A DNA stretch of 64,000 nt from Ziziphus jujuba. Taxonomy: Eukaryota; Streptophyta; Magnoliopsida; Rosales; Rhamnaceae. Positions 49,401-61,901 of this stretch are shown here, piece by piece. The stretch covers positions 15,407,001-15,471,000 of the forward strand of contig NC_083390.1 in assembly GCF_031755915.1 (NCBI RefSeq). The letters run 5' to 3'. The translations under genes were made by a program, and so were the position numbers. How positions within the stretch are numbered: the stretch's first letter is position 1; the number at the start of each line of letters is the position of its first letter. The notes beneath the pieces were generated by a model that saw nothing but the letters and a program-made list of their open reading frames with translations, did not search any database and had not been told where the DNA came from.

Positions 49401-52400
49401 TCTTATCATTCTTCTGCTTTATATTAACTATATGTTAATCGTGGGTTATAATGCAAGTAAAATTGAAAGGTTGAAAAAGGACCTCAATAAATCCTTTGCC
49501 ATGAAGGATTGAAGATTGACAAAACAAATCATTAGCACGAATATTATTCATGACAGGGAGAATGGAAAACTTTGGTTATCTAAGGAGAGGTATATTGAGA
49601 AAGTTTTGAAGACATTTAACATGAACAAGGCAAAACCAATTATATTTCCATTTACGGGTCAAGCTTAGTTGAAAACAATATCTTATAAATAATTAATGGA
49701 AAAGTGTTTTATGCATCAATAGTGGATAGTTTGATGTATGCTATGGTATGCATAAGGCTCAACATTGCTCATGCAATTGGTGTATTTAGTTGGTTCTCTT
49801 CAAATCTCAAATATGTCAGAGGTACTTTTAAATATCATCTATGCTTTGGAGATGGAAAATTTATGTTGGTTGGATACATAGAAACAAACATGGCTAGTGA
49901 TGTTGATTCTAAAAAGTCCACATCGAAGTATTTGATTACTTTTGCAGGGGGAGTTGTGTTATGGCAATTAAGATTACAAAAATGTGTTACTTATTGAAAG
50001 TTATAAAGAAGTTTTGTGGATGAAGACATTCATAAAAGAATTCAACCAAAAACAAAAGAAATTTGTTCTATACTACAATAATAAAAGCGTTATCAATAAA
50101 AATCCTACTTTCCATTATAAATCAAAACACATTAATATGACATATCATTGGATTAGGTATGTACTAAAAAGGAAGCTATTGCAAATTGAGAAGATTCATA
50201 TCGATGAAAATAGCTCAATTATTGATGACCAAAGCTTTACTTATAGAAAAAGCTTAAGATTTGCAAACAGGTTGTAAGTTTAGGAAGCCCTCCTTCGCAT
50301 AAGTCGTGAAGGGGAGATTTATTGAGTTACCCCTCCTATACATGGAGGAGTTAGGCCCACATGAAATGAGCGATCCCAAAGACAATGACATGGAAGATGG
50401 ATGTCCAAGCTAACATGGAGAACCAAGTTGTACTCCTTTTTCTTCTAGTATAAATAAGTGTGTTTGGTAGCATAAAAAGAGCACACCAAATGAAGAAAAG
50501 GAAGCCCAAATGAAGGATTGTAGAGAGAAAATGAAAGACTTAAAGAACAAAGAGAGAAAAAGAAAAAATAAATAGAAAATAAAAGAGAAAGTTAATTTCT
50601 TTTACCAATAGTCACGAGAGAGAATAGTAGTAGCTTCCATTTTATCCAATAGTTACACATTAATTAACTCTTTTAAATATTCCTTTTTCTAAATTGTTTT
50701 CTTTGTATATGATATACCAATTATATGATATTCAAACTTACTAAATTGATGAATATTTGTTTATGTTATTATTTTGTTAATAGTGGATGAGCTTATGGAT
50801 TGATTTACATGGTTTTCTCCTTTTATTTTAAAGATTTCAACATAAATTTTTCATGTTATTTCTATTCAATTTTTATTTTCATTATTATTTTTTATTAGTT
50901 GTTGTCTTGCCCATTTAATTGCACAAAGAGGGAAACGGATATTTCTTTTTTATGTTATTTATTAGTGTTATCTATATAATTTTTTTCCAACATACTTTAA
51001 TGGCATTTGTTATTTAAATTAGAGTTGTGTTATTTATTATAAGAGGAATTATTATTGACATGGTTATCATTCATTGGTTGTAATTAATTATATATTAATT
51101 TTGTGATTCTCAAAACCTAATTTGGGAAAGAAAACATTTCTGAAAAACCAATTAAATTATCAAATGACATATAAGTTATACTAATAATAATTAACATTGG
51201 TGACAAATAACATTTTTCCTTAAATAATGGTTAGTTTTCTCACATAACTACAATTACAAGCTTAAAATAAGGGGGGAAAAAACTATTACAAAATTAAAGA
51301 ATAAAAAATAGAAATATATTTCAAACTACATATTTATAGAATGAGATCCGTTTTGATAAACAATTTTTTTATTACCATAAATGATTTCAGATTTTTCTAA
51401 TGTTGATCTCCTAATCCAAAAAGAAAAACTAAAAAATATATATTACATAACCAACTTAAATAATATGCTTGCAATTTATATTAGCATATTGTCCTTTATA
51501 TTTTTTTCCATTTTATTAATCCTCCTATATATAAATCACCAACTGGCATAAAATTGTCATGTTATTGTTGTTTATCCCTAATGTTAGTACATTTTATCAG
51601 TGGTGTGTCAGTCACATGGTTTTGTTAATTGATGTGGCTTCCTTGTGATCTCTTATTTTCCTTACATATTGTTTGCTAAAGTTTAGTTTAATATTGACCA
51701 TGTATCTCTTTTTTATTAGAGACTTGTTCTACTAGTATTATGACAAGTTAGATCTTTTCAGGTGATATATAAACCTGAAGATTGGTTCCGCATCTATTTT
51801 AAGCTTCATTTTACTTAATCCTAATGAAGATCAACTACGTTTCCTCTCAAACTTTCTTTCTAGAAACTTAATCCTTGATTTCTAGGTTTTTCATCAGTTT
51901 CACTAGGCATCAAAGCTTTTGAATCCATGGTGAATTCAAATCCAATCCTTCCTATCTCTCTATTTCCAAGCAATATAATAAAGTTAGATGATTTGAATTA
52001 TTCCTTGTAGAAATTGTAGGTTCTACCGGTGATCAAAGGGCATAAATTTATAAAGTTCTTGCATTTCTCTTCATATGATAAATATCTCAAAGGAATACTA
52101 TAACAGCCCACCTCACCGCACTTATTATGAGATTTTTTATTTAGAGTTTTCTAAGAGGTCACTTATTCTAGGATTGCTCTCACCTAAGCATGCTTAACTT
52201 AGGAATTCTTTTGAACTTTAAAACTAACCACTCTGAAAATGCCTCACTACTATGAAAGTGACTATTATTATATTTGAATTATCCTCTATCTACACTCGAA
52301 CGATGTAGGATTGGACACCAAGTTACCTGCCAATGCCTTGCACATGCCCACGTTGGTCGTCACAAATACGCCATGACTACAATTCATCTTATGTGACTTC

Positions 52401-55400
52401 CAACAACACTATTTCAAGTTATTTTATTCATGATCAAGACAATTAGAAGGTTTAAGCCTAATTTATTGTTGGATAATTACATGGTACAATTGCACGAGAA
52501 GTTATTGGTCACTCTCTTAGAAAAGATTAAACATATAAGATTTGGAATGCAATTACATATCATTATGTAGCTCAATCTCTAATTAGGGTTCTTTGTTACT
52601 AAAGTTTGATGCAGAACACCAAGAAAAATAGTCTTTCTATGGATGGTTACATTCTCAAGATAAAGGATTTGGCTAGAAATTTAATAGCTATTAGTGATAA
52701 TGTCACTAAAACCAATTTGTTGATGTACATTCTTGGAGGTCTCAATCCCAATTTTTAATCTATCTCAACAATTCTAGAGGTATGACTCGAAAAATATTAT
52801 TTAGAATAAATACAACACCATCTCTTAACATTGAAATCCAAATTAGAAGAGCAAAATTCAAATATTCATTATGATGTTACGCATAGAGCTGCTTTAGTTC
52901 TGTTAATCCCTCTTCTGGTCATGGTTATTACAAGACTCAACTTGTTTCATGGTCCTAGATTATCAATTATGACTTATCTTGGGTTTAGAATAAAAATCGT
53001 TATTCGATGCAACCAAGTTATTCATAGTATAATTGCTCTCCTTTGGGCATTATAGATTTTACCAATAGAGTTTTCAATTTAATGCCTACTTCACTTATTA
53101 ATTGAGGTTATGGTTTTGTCACCAAGAGGCAAAGATCTAGGTTTCTTTGGTAGAGGCAATGGACATTCTAAACCAACTTGTTAGCTCCATGGTCTTTATG
53201 CACATGTTATAGCTCATTATTATTGTCATTTTGGTTACAATTTTATAGGACCTAATGCTTTTACTGGTTTTTCTCCTCGTAATGTTCAGTATGGTTTTAC
53301 CACTCAACCACAAGCTTCTTTTGTTCCTTATGTTACCTATGTTCTCCCGCACTCATCTGGGAATAAAATTCTTTGTCCACTACTCATTCTCTTTCAAGTT
53401 CCTATACTCATGCAATTTAATGCTCCTTATCCAACATCAATGGTATGTTTTCTTCTAGTAGAGCGTAAGACTATCCCTTATCTCCTCGACCAACCGCAAT
53501 AATTCCTTCTTCTTTTATAAATCTTAGCTATTCACCTAGTAGATCTCCTTTGACTCTTTTCCCTTCATAGAGCGATATGGTTCACTCAACTTCATCAATT
53601 TAAACTATGATTACTTTTGCACCGATGGTAGTCATATTTGAAAAGTTTGTTGGGAATTGTTAGCTTGTTTCTCCCATGACCTTGATTGATCCTACTCAGT
53701 ATCATGATTGTGGTGCCATAAATCATATTGCAATTGATGGAGAAGTGCTTTTGGAGAAAATTGAATACAAAAGTAATAACAAATTAATGGCTGGCAGTGA
53801 TCAATATCTAGCTATTACACATATTAGTAGTACTTTTTTGCCAACTAGTTCTACTACCATCAAGCTTCTAAATGTTTTGGTTATCCATACTATTGTAAAG
53901 AACCTATTAAGTGTCCCATGATTGGAAAAAAACAATGCTTTACTATTGAATTTACTGCTTTCTCTTGTGTTCTTGAGGATCATTGAAGGATTTCATTTCT
54001 AAAAGGAGTGCTTAATGAGGGCTTATATAGATGCTTCTTCCTAATGAGTGTTGTCATACAAGCTTGATATCTTCACCTAATATTGCTTCTAGTATTGGTT
54101 TCTATACTCAATGTCATCCTTTTGGAACATCATTAAGTTCTTTTTCACCAACTTCTACTGTTATTTCTCCATATGTTAATGATAGACTCAAGTCTACTGT
54201 TGGTCCTGCCAGTTATTATACTACAAGTTTTTCTCTTACGATGAACTCTAATAAAGTGTTCTCTTGTAATTCACCTTGTACTTAGTTTATTTCTAGTTCT
54301 AAATTTATTTGTAATGAAGTTTCAAATCTTTCTTATAATACTCTTTGTTCACAAAAATCTATTGATTGTAAAAATTCATCTAAAACTTATACTTCTTTTC
54401 TATTAATAAAAGCAATGCTATTTCTACTTTGCCTATTTCTTATTCTTATTCTAATTGTTCGAATTATTTGCTCTCTTTTCAAATTCTAAATCAACTACTA
54501 ATATCAATATTTTGCATCAATGACAAGGCCAACCACCTTTATAGGTTCTTTCAAAAATTTTAAGTTTTTATCATATGCCTTCTTCACACAATTTGTCTTT
54601 CTATGATGCCTGTAAATTTGTCAAACAACACCTCATCTCCTTTCCTTCCTCTATCTCATGAGCTTTAACTCCTCTTGAATTGATTCATATAGACTTCTAC
54701 GGGCCAACTCCTATCAAATTTGTAGAAGATTTTCACTACTTTATACAATTATTGGATGATCATACTCGATATGTATGGCTCTATCCTCTAAAACTCAAAT
54801 CTAAAGTTTTTATTTATATATGTTCATTAAATTCCAAACCATGGTTGAAAGAACCTTTGATAAAAAAATCAAAACTATTCTAGCTGATTGGGTAAGTGAG
54901 TATTGTTCCTTCTTGTTTTTTCTTACCAAAACTGGAATCCAATTTTATCATCCTTGCCCTTATTTGCATACTCAAAATAGTAAAGTTGAGTGCAAACACA
55001 TACATATTATTCAAGTAGGTCTTAGTTTGCTTGCTCATGCTCTTATGTCTCTTGCTTACTAGTAAGTGAGTGTGTTGTTTTTATTATCAATCGATTACCC
55101 ACTCAAGCCTACAAAATCAAATCCCATATCAACGTTATTTTTAAAGAACTCTTGATTATCATGAAATTGCATATGTTTGGTTGTATATGTTAAGCCTTTC
55201 TACAACCCCATAACAATAATCAATTTCATTTCCATACACAAATGTGTGTTTTTCTTGGTTGTAGTTCTTATCAGAAAGGCTATAAATGTCTTTATCATTC
55301 AAGTCATATCTACAGTTCTAGGAATGTAGAATTCAATGAATCTGATTTTCCTTTTTACTCTTATCTTGTTTCTATGTTATTCATCAGATTTAAAATCCTA

Positions 55401-58400
55401 CTCTCTTACCAAAGAATTTGCATTATTCATCAGATTCAAAGTCCTACTCTCTTACCAAAGAATTTGTATTATTCATCAGATTCAAAGTCCTACTCTCTTA
55501 CTAGAGAATTTGATGAAGTCTCATCTATTTCTCACATGGTTTTATATTGATCATCTACTACTACTACTACTACTACGACATCTTCTTCCGACAATATTTC
55601 ACCATTTGTTTCTTCTCCATCCTCTTTCTTGCTCTTGTCTCTACTTCAGTTTCTCCTTCCTTTCCACCTTCTCCTCCTTTTATTTATTCACAAGTTGATT
55701 TGCTTAATTTTTCTCCTCTTCTTCCCTTTAACCTGTTCTTTCTTCACAATATTCATCTTATGACCACTTGTTCTAAAGTTGATATTTTCAAACCGAAATC
55801 CTTTGTTGCTACCAATCATCCTTTACCTACTACTAGGTTTTCTTCTTCTTCTAATCCTACTACTTTGTCTCAAGCTTTGTTCTACCCTCATTAAAAGAAT
55901 ACAATGACTTTAGAATTTAAAGCCCTTCGACGTAATAAGACATGGAGCTTAGACCCTTATGTTCCTAGGATGCGTGTAGTCAGGAATAAATATATATTTT
56001 GAACCAAGTACAACTGAGAGACTGAGAGATTGTTTGGTTGCAAAAGGTTTTGACTAAACAATTACTATTGACTATATTGAGACTTTTAATCCTGTCATTA
56101 AGCTAGCCATGATAACGATTGTTCTTACTTTAATCTTTTCTAACAATTGGGAGGTTAGACATTTTGATTTTGACAATGCCTTTCTTAATCTGGGGACTTA
56201 AAAAAAGGTAGTTTACATGGTTCAAACTGAAGGTTTTATTGATTCCTGTTACCCTACACTTTTCTACAAGCTCTCTATGGTCTTAAAAAAAACCGTCGAG
56301 CTTGGTTTGACAAACTTAAGACTCTTCTTCAAGACATTGGTTTTCGAAATTCATAAGCTAATACTTCTTTATTCATCTTGAAAACAGTATCGGCATATGC
56401 CTTGCTCTTGGTTTATGCGGATTATATTTTGTTTTTCAGGCAATAATCCTATTTATTTAACCAACTTAATGACGCAATTAGATTCTATCTTTTCTCTTAA
56501 AGATTTGGGCAGCCTCTATTATTTTCTTTGTGTCCAAGTGACTCGTACAAGCTCTAATATGTCCCTGTGCTGTGCCTGGTCAAATATGTTTGAGATTTAT
56601 TATAGAAGACTAAGATGAATGGTGCTAGACTTATTTCATCACCGATGCATTCTAGCAAGAAGTTATTTCTGTTTGATAGTGATCCTTATGATGAGTCTGC
56701 TGCTTACAAAAGTACTGTGAGAGCTTTGCAATACTCGTCACTTACTCCGCCAAATATATCATATTCTATTAGTACCTTGAGTCAATTTCTTCATGCTCCT
56801 ACTATTAATCAGTGGGAAGCTTGTAAACATATACATCGATACTTGAAAGTTACTCTTCATTATGGCTTAAAGTAAACAACGAACAAAATTCTCCAAGTTT
56901 AAGGCTTTGCAGATGCAAATTGGGCTGATACTATTGATAATTGTCATTCTGTTAGTGGATATTGCATCTATTATGGTACAAATCTAGTTTCCTATAGTTC
57001 CAAGAAATGGCATGTAGAGGCTCGCTCTAGTACTGACGTAGAGCGGCTCGCTTTTGCCCACATTACCTCTGAAATTTGTTGGCTTCAAAATTTAACAGCA
57101 GAGATTTAGTTTAAGCTTTATTGTCCTATCGTGTAGAGTGACAACACTGGAGTTGCTGCTTTAGCTGGTAATCCTATTTTACATGCCCAAGTTAAACATA
57201 TTGAAAGCGACTTATAATTTTCTAAAAGTAATTCAGAAGACTTTGGAAATTAGATACATACCTACAGAAGATCAAGTGGTTGCCATCTTTACGAAACCAC
57301 TTGGTATAGCTAGATTTCTTGCTCTTCGAAGTATGCTCAATATTGCAGATACTAAAGACTAATATTGTTCTTGGTACATATCTTTCAAGGAAGAAGCTTG
57401 CTTTTGCGCGGGCGTATTGGTGCAGCTATTAGCTTATTCATCCTATTGTTTTTGTGTGAAGAAGGTACCTTACAGAGACTGATACAGAGGCTAAAGAGGT
57501 TTATTAAAGAAGCGTGCTTTTATGGGGGCATGTTATGTGTTTATGAGTGGTGTGCCAGTCACGTGGAGGTGGCTTTCTTGTGATGTCTTATTTTCCTTAC
57601 ATACTATTTGTTATAGTTTAATTTAATGTTGATCACGTGTCTCTTTTTTATTAGGGAATTTTTCTATTAGTTAATGTGGTTATAATAGATTAGATCTCTA
57701 TATAAAAATTGAGACTGGTCTAGCATTTATTATAAGCTTCATTTTACTTAATCCTAATGAAGTTTCACTACATTTTCTGTCAAACTTTCTCTCTACTAGA
57801 AACTTCATCTTCTACCTAAATTTTTAGGGTTTTCATCAATTTCACTCCTAGCAGTACTGACGAAGAAGAATATATATGGTCATATAGATAATAATTACGC
57901 TTTTTTTTTTTTCCCCAAATCTAATTTGCTTACTCTCTTTTTAACTGCTTTATTAAACTCAATTTGAAAGGCAAATTAAAAACGAATACCTGACGTCCAA
58001 TATCTTCAGCAACAGGGGTTGTTCCATCTAAGTGGAGAAGCATAGAAGATTTCAGCTGTACCAAAATAGCTAGTTAAAAATATTGTAACTTTTTATTTCG
58101 CGATCAAAAATTATTATAAGTTAATTAGGAATTCTGACTTGTATAGTAGTTAGGATAGAAATAAAAAGTTAAAAGTAAATTAATTACTACCTGATTACGA
58201 GCACGGATAACATCAACTTCCGAAACTCGATAAATTAATTTTGTTATTTGGTACATTATCGCCTGGGATAAATCCTCTAAGCAATCTGGCTGAATATTCA
58301 TGGAAAAAAAAAAAATTAAAATCAGTCAGAATTAAACTTTTGCGAGAGACTAAAAATAAGTGAAATATTATAAAATTTAATTAATATTATTACCTTTGCA

Positions 58401-60889
58401 ACAGCATAGACACCAAAGAGGCCTGTATCTGAATAGTTGGTGCTAAAAGCCGCCATGCTTTCTGCTAATTCGTTAATGCTGACCTTCTGTGCAAGCTCTG
58501 AACTATATATAGTATCCAACATTAATTAGGGAACGTGGAACTAATTATTTTATTTTAGTTTTGGATAAGAAAATATGGAACTAATTAACTACGGGATAAA
58601 AATATTTGTAAAATATATAAAAATTAAAAGTCCAACCCCATGTGTTTTCCGGCCCCAGAAGTTTTGTCCCAAGAACTAAGCACGGTCTGCATCACCATCA
58701 AAGCAATGGAATCTGGATCCGTGTATGATGCTCCTTCGAATGCAATAGCAAATTGTGCCAGAGGAGCATCGTCATCAATTATTCGAACCTAGAATTATTA
58801 ATTAATTATTCAATTAATATTTTAATTCTATAAAATGAAAAAAAAAAAAAAAAAAAAGAGTAAGCCTGCTTGTAAGGTTATATATAACCTCAGAGCCAGT
58901 GAAAATTGTTGGTTGATTTGCAACCCACTGAAGGCTTGTGTTTGGATTAGCTGAGAGCTTTGTAAACAACTTCTTCACTTGCTCCACAATATCTTCATGC
59001 CTCACAGCTCCAACTCCACAAATTACCTAATTAATTAAGCCTCATTGTTAAATGACAATGCATGATTATATATATATATATATATATAACACAACAGTTC
59101 GAATTATGGGAAGGTATTTTTAAACTGTTTAAATTGATAAAATATAAAATGGATCATTTCAAATTAGTGAATCATATGTCATATCAAATACATGTAATTG
59201 AACCATTTTAAATAATTGAATCCATTTATTTTTAATTTAAAAAGTTAAAAATATCTTCACTTGAACATTATTGTATAAAATCAATCATCTATTGATTTTG
59301 AGTTTTAATACCATTAATATACTCAATATAAGTTGTCTCACTTAGCCTACTGGATAATTTTAATATTTATGTATGACTATGTTTTTTTATTTATTTATTT
59401 TTTATTTATTTTTTTTGGGGGGGATCAGGGTATGAATATATGTAATTGACTGATGAAGAAAGTGATGATTAATTACCATTCTGTGGGCAGCGTAATGGGT
59501 GGAAACATAATCTTGAAGATCTGCTTTGGTAATCTTTTTAATATTATTTACGGGTCCCAGAATGGTTCTACCCAGAGGACTGTACTGGAATGCAGTTGCA
59601 TGCAAATGATCAAATATAACTTCCTCAGCCTGCATCTCCACCTACGCATAACACACACAACATATTCACATGACTTTCAATTGATCCAAACATTTCTGCT
59701 TTTCCATTAATTAATTCCAATAATGTCATATATAATTTTATTCTATTTGGTGCTGTCCACTAGACATGGATATTGACGCCAAGCATAATTTAGGCATTAT
59801 CGTCCAGTAGGTATAAATTATATATATATATATTGTGGATATTTGGTTCCTATTCCCTATCATAATAATGTTTATAATAATGTGGCCGCGCTACATCAAA
59901 AAATATTGGAGATGAAAATATCAAACAAAATATTATCAAATATGAAACGCTCGTATTGTGATCATAGAGGATCAACACTAATTTTGCAAAATTATATATA
60001 TACTCATATTTTGGCAAAATTTTATATATATATTATATATTAGGTGTATGGATATATAATTATGTTATAGCATACGTTAATTCTACGTTATAAAGGGTGT
60101 GCCACTAATTTATTATGGATAAAAAAATTCGAAATCCAATGTTGACAATAGATTGGTAACACGCTATATATATTTATAATGCGGGATTGATGCCTTTTTC
60201 TGGGAAAATTATATATATATATATACACATATGTATACCTCTTCCTTCTCCTGAAGAATAATACCACGCTCTTGATCGATCAGAGCCTCATCCATGCACG
60301 AATTCTGCAACATGTCGGCCAATATATCCAAAGCCATCGGAACTTCTTCCCCCATCACCTTCACATAGTAAGTCGTCTGTTCCCTCGACGTGTAAGCATT
60401 CAAGTAGCCTCCCATGTTCTCCACTTCCTCCCACAATGCCTTCCCGGACCTCGACTTGGTCCCGTTCAAGATCATGTGCTCCAGGAAGTGCGCGACACCG
60501 TTGGTCTCGTCGGTCTCGAACCGAGAACCGGCGTCTACCCAAACGCCGACGGTGGCTGTTTTATCCCACTGAGTCGATTGAGTAGCGACTCGAAGGCCGT
60601 TAGGGAGGGTGGTGATTCTGGTTCTTGGGGACGAGAGGATGGGAGTGAGGTCCAGGGAAGATGTTGGGTGCGGGGAGGTGTAGCGGAGGAACCGTGGGTC
60701 CGGGTGATCGAGACGTTTGATCTTGGTGTTGATGGAGTTGGAAAGGCGGTCGTACTGCATTAATGTGGGGTCCTGAGGTGGTGGTGGAGAACGGTGGAGG
60801 AGAGATGAGGCGGAGCGAGTTGAGCCGTTGGATAGAGAGAGGAGGGATAGAGAAAGAGTGGTTCTGGTAAGGTGGCGGATTATCGCCAT
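43489..60889 (-). CDS. MPPB: Mitochondrial processing peptidase, beta subunit (nine exons)
   Basis: Exons: 60889-60239, 59641-59477, 59026-58889, 58788-58637, 58502-58394, 58289-58191, 58055-57990, 43811-43704, 43575-43489. All introns are GT-AG and phases agree, giving 524 residues, close to plant beta-MPP. The enzyme removes targeting presequences in the matrix; in plants it is also a core subunit of respiratory complex III. Visible: an Arg/Ser-rich presequence (MAIIRHLTRTTLSLSLLS), the inverzincin site HFLEH at residues 134-138 with the distal glutamate at 214 in GIILQEKEE, the repeat HLHATAFQYSPLGRTILGP, then PLAQFAIAFEGASYTDPDS, GLFGVYAVAK and the C-terminal YNWFRRRTYWLRY. The catalytic set is complete. 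Start context CCATGGCG is favourable. Intron 7 is 14,178 bp and carries two copia elements. Confident on identity; the splice sites around exon 5 are the least usual. Confidence 0.95.
43935..44618 (+). repeat. 5' LTR of copia element A
   Basis: Matches 50320-50992: for example ccaatagtcaagagagagaat against ccaatagtcacgagagagaat, and gcccatttaattgcacaaag in both. Contains actataaataggtgtg, a likely TATA box of the retrotransposon promoter. The ends are degraded (TG start, terminal CA reads TA). Confidence 0.88.
44661..45265 (+). pseudogene. Copia A gag remnant
   Basis: Begins with ATGGAGGAATTGAATGTG about 40 bp after the primer site and contains gag-like stretches such as NTKSDMDD-type acidic text and LKYQGESPIVKHLSKFKDLL in broken frames. 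A 29-bp unit (tataaacaaactaaaaagag...) is duplicated in tandem at 45208-45265, immediately before the inserted repeat. Confidence 0.6.
45266..46990 (-). mobile_element. Second copy of the unclassified 1.7-kb repeat, inside copia A
   Basis: Separates the gag part from the zinc-knuckle part of copia A, so it is an insertion. In reverse orientation it shares with 256-1984 the cttgcaagt start region, a ggcatgaga word and the block agggctacatcata (46330-46346 on the plus strand as tatgatgtagccctaat). The shared part that I can recognise is the roughly 700 bp at its right end; the left part is more diverged. No clear target duplication or coding region was found, and the limits are approximate. Confidence 0.55.
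46991..48260 (+). pseudogene. Copia A zinc knuckle, protease and integrase remnants
   Basis: A lysine-rich frame ends in KKFAWFHYRKSGHKKCQYKH, a zinc knuckle with the first cysteine pair altered. Around 47690 LWHMKLGYL marks the GAG-pre-integrase region, then HTDIYPMDAKSLSGAQYYIT begins the integrase core. At 48056-48250 EEYYKVHGIVLKKFVLKTPQ, then HNEVTKRINCMINNSIKCML, continues it. Several stops intervene. Confidence 0.8.
48261..50277 (+). pseudogene. Copia A integrase tail, reverse transcriptase and RNase H remnants
   Basis: 48484-48852 is the linker with RRSIKVTQLSSLYPPHEY. Near 49075 MDFYEIFSPIVKMSSLIVV matches the copia reverse transcriptase, and at 49400 LYINYMLIVGYNASKIERLK replaces YVDDMLIVG, losing both aspartates. 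RNase H shows DVDSKKSTSKYLITFAGG, VLWMKTFIKEF and YYNNKSVINKNPTFHYKSKH. Frames are broken throughout. Confidence 0.85.
50320..50992 (+). repeat. 3' LTR of copia element A
   Basis: Pairs with 43935-44618; preceded by the purine tract gtgaaggggagat and ending ttccaaca. Confidence 0.88.
51582..51904 (+). repeat. 5' LTR of copia element B
   Basis: Starts tgttagtac and matches 57531-57846: shared agcttcattttacttaatcc, ccttacata and cttattttcc words. Short LTR of 323 bp. Confidence 0.87.
51927..53040 (+). pseudogene. Copia B gag remnant
   Basis: Begins MVNSNPILPISLFPSNIIKL, then DDLNYS, the usual gag start, and soon hits a stop. Later pieces in changing frames include LIAISDNVTKTNLLMYILGG, like the UBN2-type gag core. 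The region 53040-53670 is the decayed linker with a lost zinc knuckle. Confidence 0.65.
53676..53921 (+). pseudogene. Copia B protease remnant
   Basis: The 81-residue frame has DPTQYHDCGAINHIAIDGEV, the DSGATNHI protease site with serine replaced by cysteine. It continues with LLNVLVIHTIVKNLLSVP, the conserved LHVPxxxxNLLSV segment. Confidence 0.8.
54680..55330 (+). pseudogene. Copia B integrase remnant
   Basis: Starts with IHIDFYGPTPIKFVEDFHYF and continues IQLLDDHTRYVWLYPLKLKS, the first part of the integrase core. Later frames give KIKTILADWVSEYCSFLFFL, GIQFYHPCPYLHTQNSKVEC and finally CVFLGCSSYQKGYKCLYHSS, the C-terminal motif. Confidence 0.85.
55379..55516 (+). repeat. Three tandem 46-bp units in copia B
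   Basis: Units starting attcatcagatt at 55379, 55425 and 55471, each with tcctactctcttac and gaatttg. They lie in the variable linker after integrase. 46 is not a multiple of three, so each unit shifts the frame. Confidence 0.93.
55900..57330 (+). pseudogene. Copia B reverse transcriptase and RNase H remnants
   Basis: Pieces include FKALRRNKTWSLDP-like text near 55920, FDNAFLNLG near 56175 and ALLLVYADYILFF at about 56400, in place of YVDDIL. Then come LKDLGSLYYFLCVQVTRTSS, and from 56640 PMHSSKKLFLFDSDPYDES, YSISTLSQFLHAPTINQWEA, CKHIHRYLKVTLHYGL and the RNase H part ADWADTIDNCHSVSGYCIYY with SSTDVERLAFAHITSEICWL. Stops and shifts are frequent. Confidence 0.85.
57531..57846 (+). repeat. 3' LTR of copia element B
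   Basis: Pairs with 51582-51904; follows the tract tttatgggggca. Confidence 0.87.
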
Positions 60890-61080
60890 GGAGATGTGGT
60901 TTTGTGTTCTTTTGAGTATTGTAGAGAGAGCAAAAATGGAGAAAAGAGTGAGAGAAGGTGATGAAGATAGGGATAGAGAATTGTGTACGTGGAGATGGTG
61001 GAAATGGTCGTCTGACCGAGAGTGAGCGGGATGTAATGGGTGATCAACATGTGGAAGAGAGCTGAGTTTGCCAAGTCAAA
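60890..61080 (-). promoter_or_regulatory. 5' untranslated leader and proximal promoter of the peptidase gene
   Basis: On the minus strand the sequence before the ATG at 60889 is rich in CT and CAC words (tctctctaca, ccatctcc), as is common for plant 5' leaders. No clear TATA box can be assigned. The transcription start is not determined. Confidence 0.4.
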
Positions 61081-61870
61081 CTGCCTGTGACTTGTCATTG
61101 CTGAGATTTTATTTCTAATGAGTAAAATATTACATTTTATTCTAAAGAAAATGAATATTTATCATCCATGGGTCTGGTTCACATTTTCCATTTACATTTT
61201 TAATTTTGAAAAGTAAAAAAAAATAATAATAATAATTAAAAATTTTAATTAGGTATCATTTGTTAATATGTTTGGTTTTTATTTTTTTCTATTACACTCA
61301 ATTTAATTTACCTACTTTAGTTGTTTGTTAATATTATTTAGTGATAATTAAATATTTCACTAGCTATATATCTAAGGATTAAAAAAATATATAAAACACG
61401 ATTTGTAATTGTGTTGCTTTTTTTTTTTATTATCATTTATAGCTAATTGATATATCTAACAAATTTTAATTACGACTTATTAATACTAACAAACTGTTGA
61501 ATTAAACAAATTATACATAATCTTGAAAGAAAAAAGAAAAAAAAAAAAAACAGAAACTGAATATGTTAGCAAGCAGCTAATTGCATGTTAATTTCTTGTT
61601 GGTGATCACCATTAGTGAACAAAATAGAGTTACAATCCTAAAAGATAGTATGATTTTTGGAACAAAAATTTTGAGCGTAATTTGTATGATTTTGCACACA
61701 ATTGCACGGTTCCAGTTCTAGCAGAGTAATACAATGGTTTAAGGTGAAAAATACATTGTTTTCAGAATTTGGAGACTTGAAACTGAATATTTAAAGTGAA
61801 AATGTTTGAAAGCTCAAAAGCCATTAGTGAAAAAACCAACAAAGTATCACATCATATATTTTGATAAAGA

Positions 61871-61901
<31 letters not shown>

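Larger units (their letters stand above)
43935..50992 (+). mobile_element. Ty1-copia element A in intron 7 of the peptidase gene
   Basis: 7058 bp, antisense to the host gene. LTRs at 43935-44618 and 50320-50992; flanks aactt (43930-43934) and tactt (50993-50997) suggest a target duplication with one change. A tRNA-Met-like primer site tggtattggaat begins at 44621, and a purine tract gaaggggagat ends at 50319. Gag, zinc knuckle, integrase, reverse transcriptase and RNase H remnants occur in copia order. Many stops and diverged LTRs mark it as old. A further 1.7-kb repeat lies inside it at about 45266-46990. Confidence 0.92.
51582..57846 (+). mobile_element. Ty1-copia element B in intron 7 of the peptidase gene
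   Basis: About 6265 bp, also antisense to the gene, 589 bp from element A. LTRs at 51582-51904 and 57531-57846; flanks cctaa (51577-51581) and cctag (57847-57851) suggest a target duplication with one change. A primer site ggcatcaaagc follows the 5' LTR and a tract tatgggggca precedes the 3' LTR. Domain order protease, integrase, reverse transcriptase, RNase H confirms copia, with a style like the Retrofit/RE1 group. Numerous stops; inactive. Confidence 0.9.

Noticed and set aside
55547..55894. A 115-residue frame rich in Tyr, Phe and Ser
   Set aside because: It is the degraded linker of copia B, pyrimidine-rich and without motifs.
60272..60763. A 163-residue open frame on the plus strand opposite peptidase exon 1
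   Set aside because: It is the antisense of a GC-rich coding exon and has no domain of its own.
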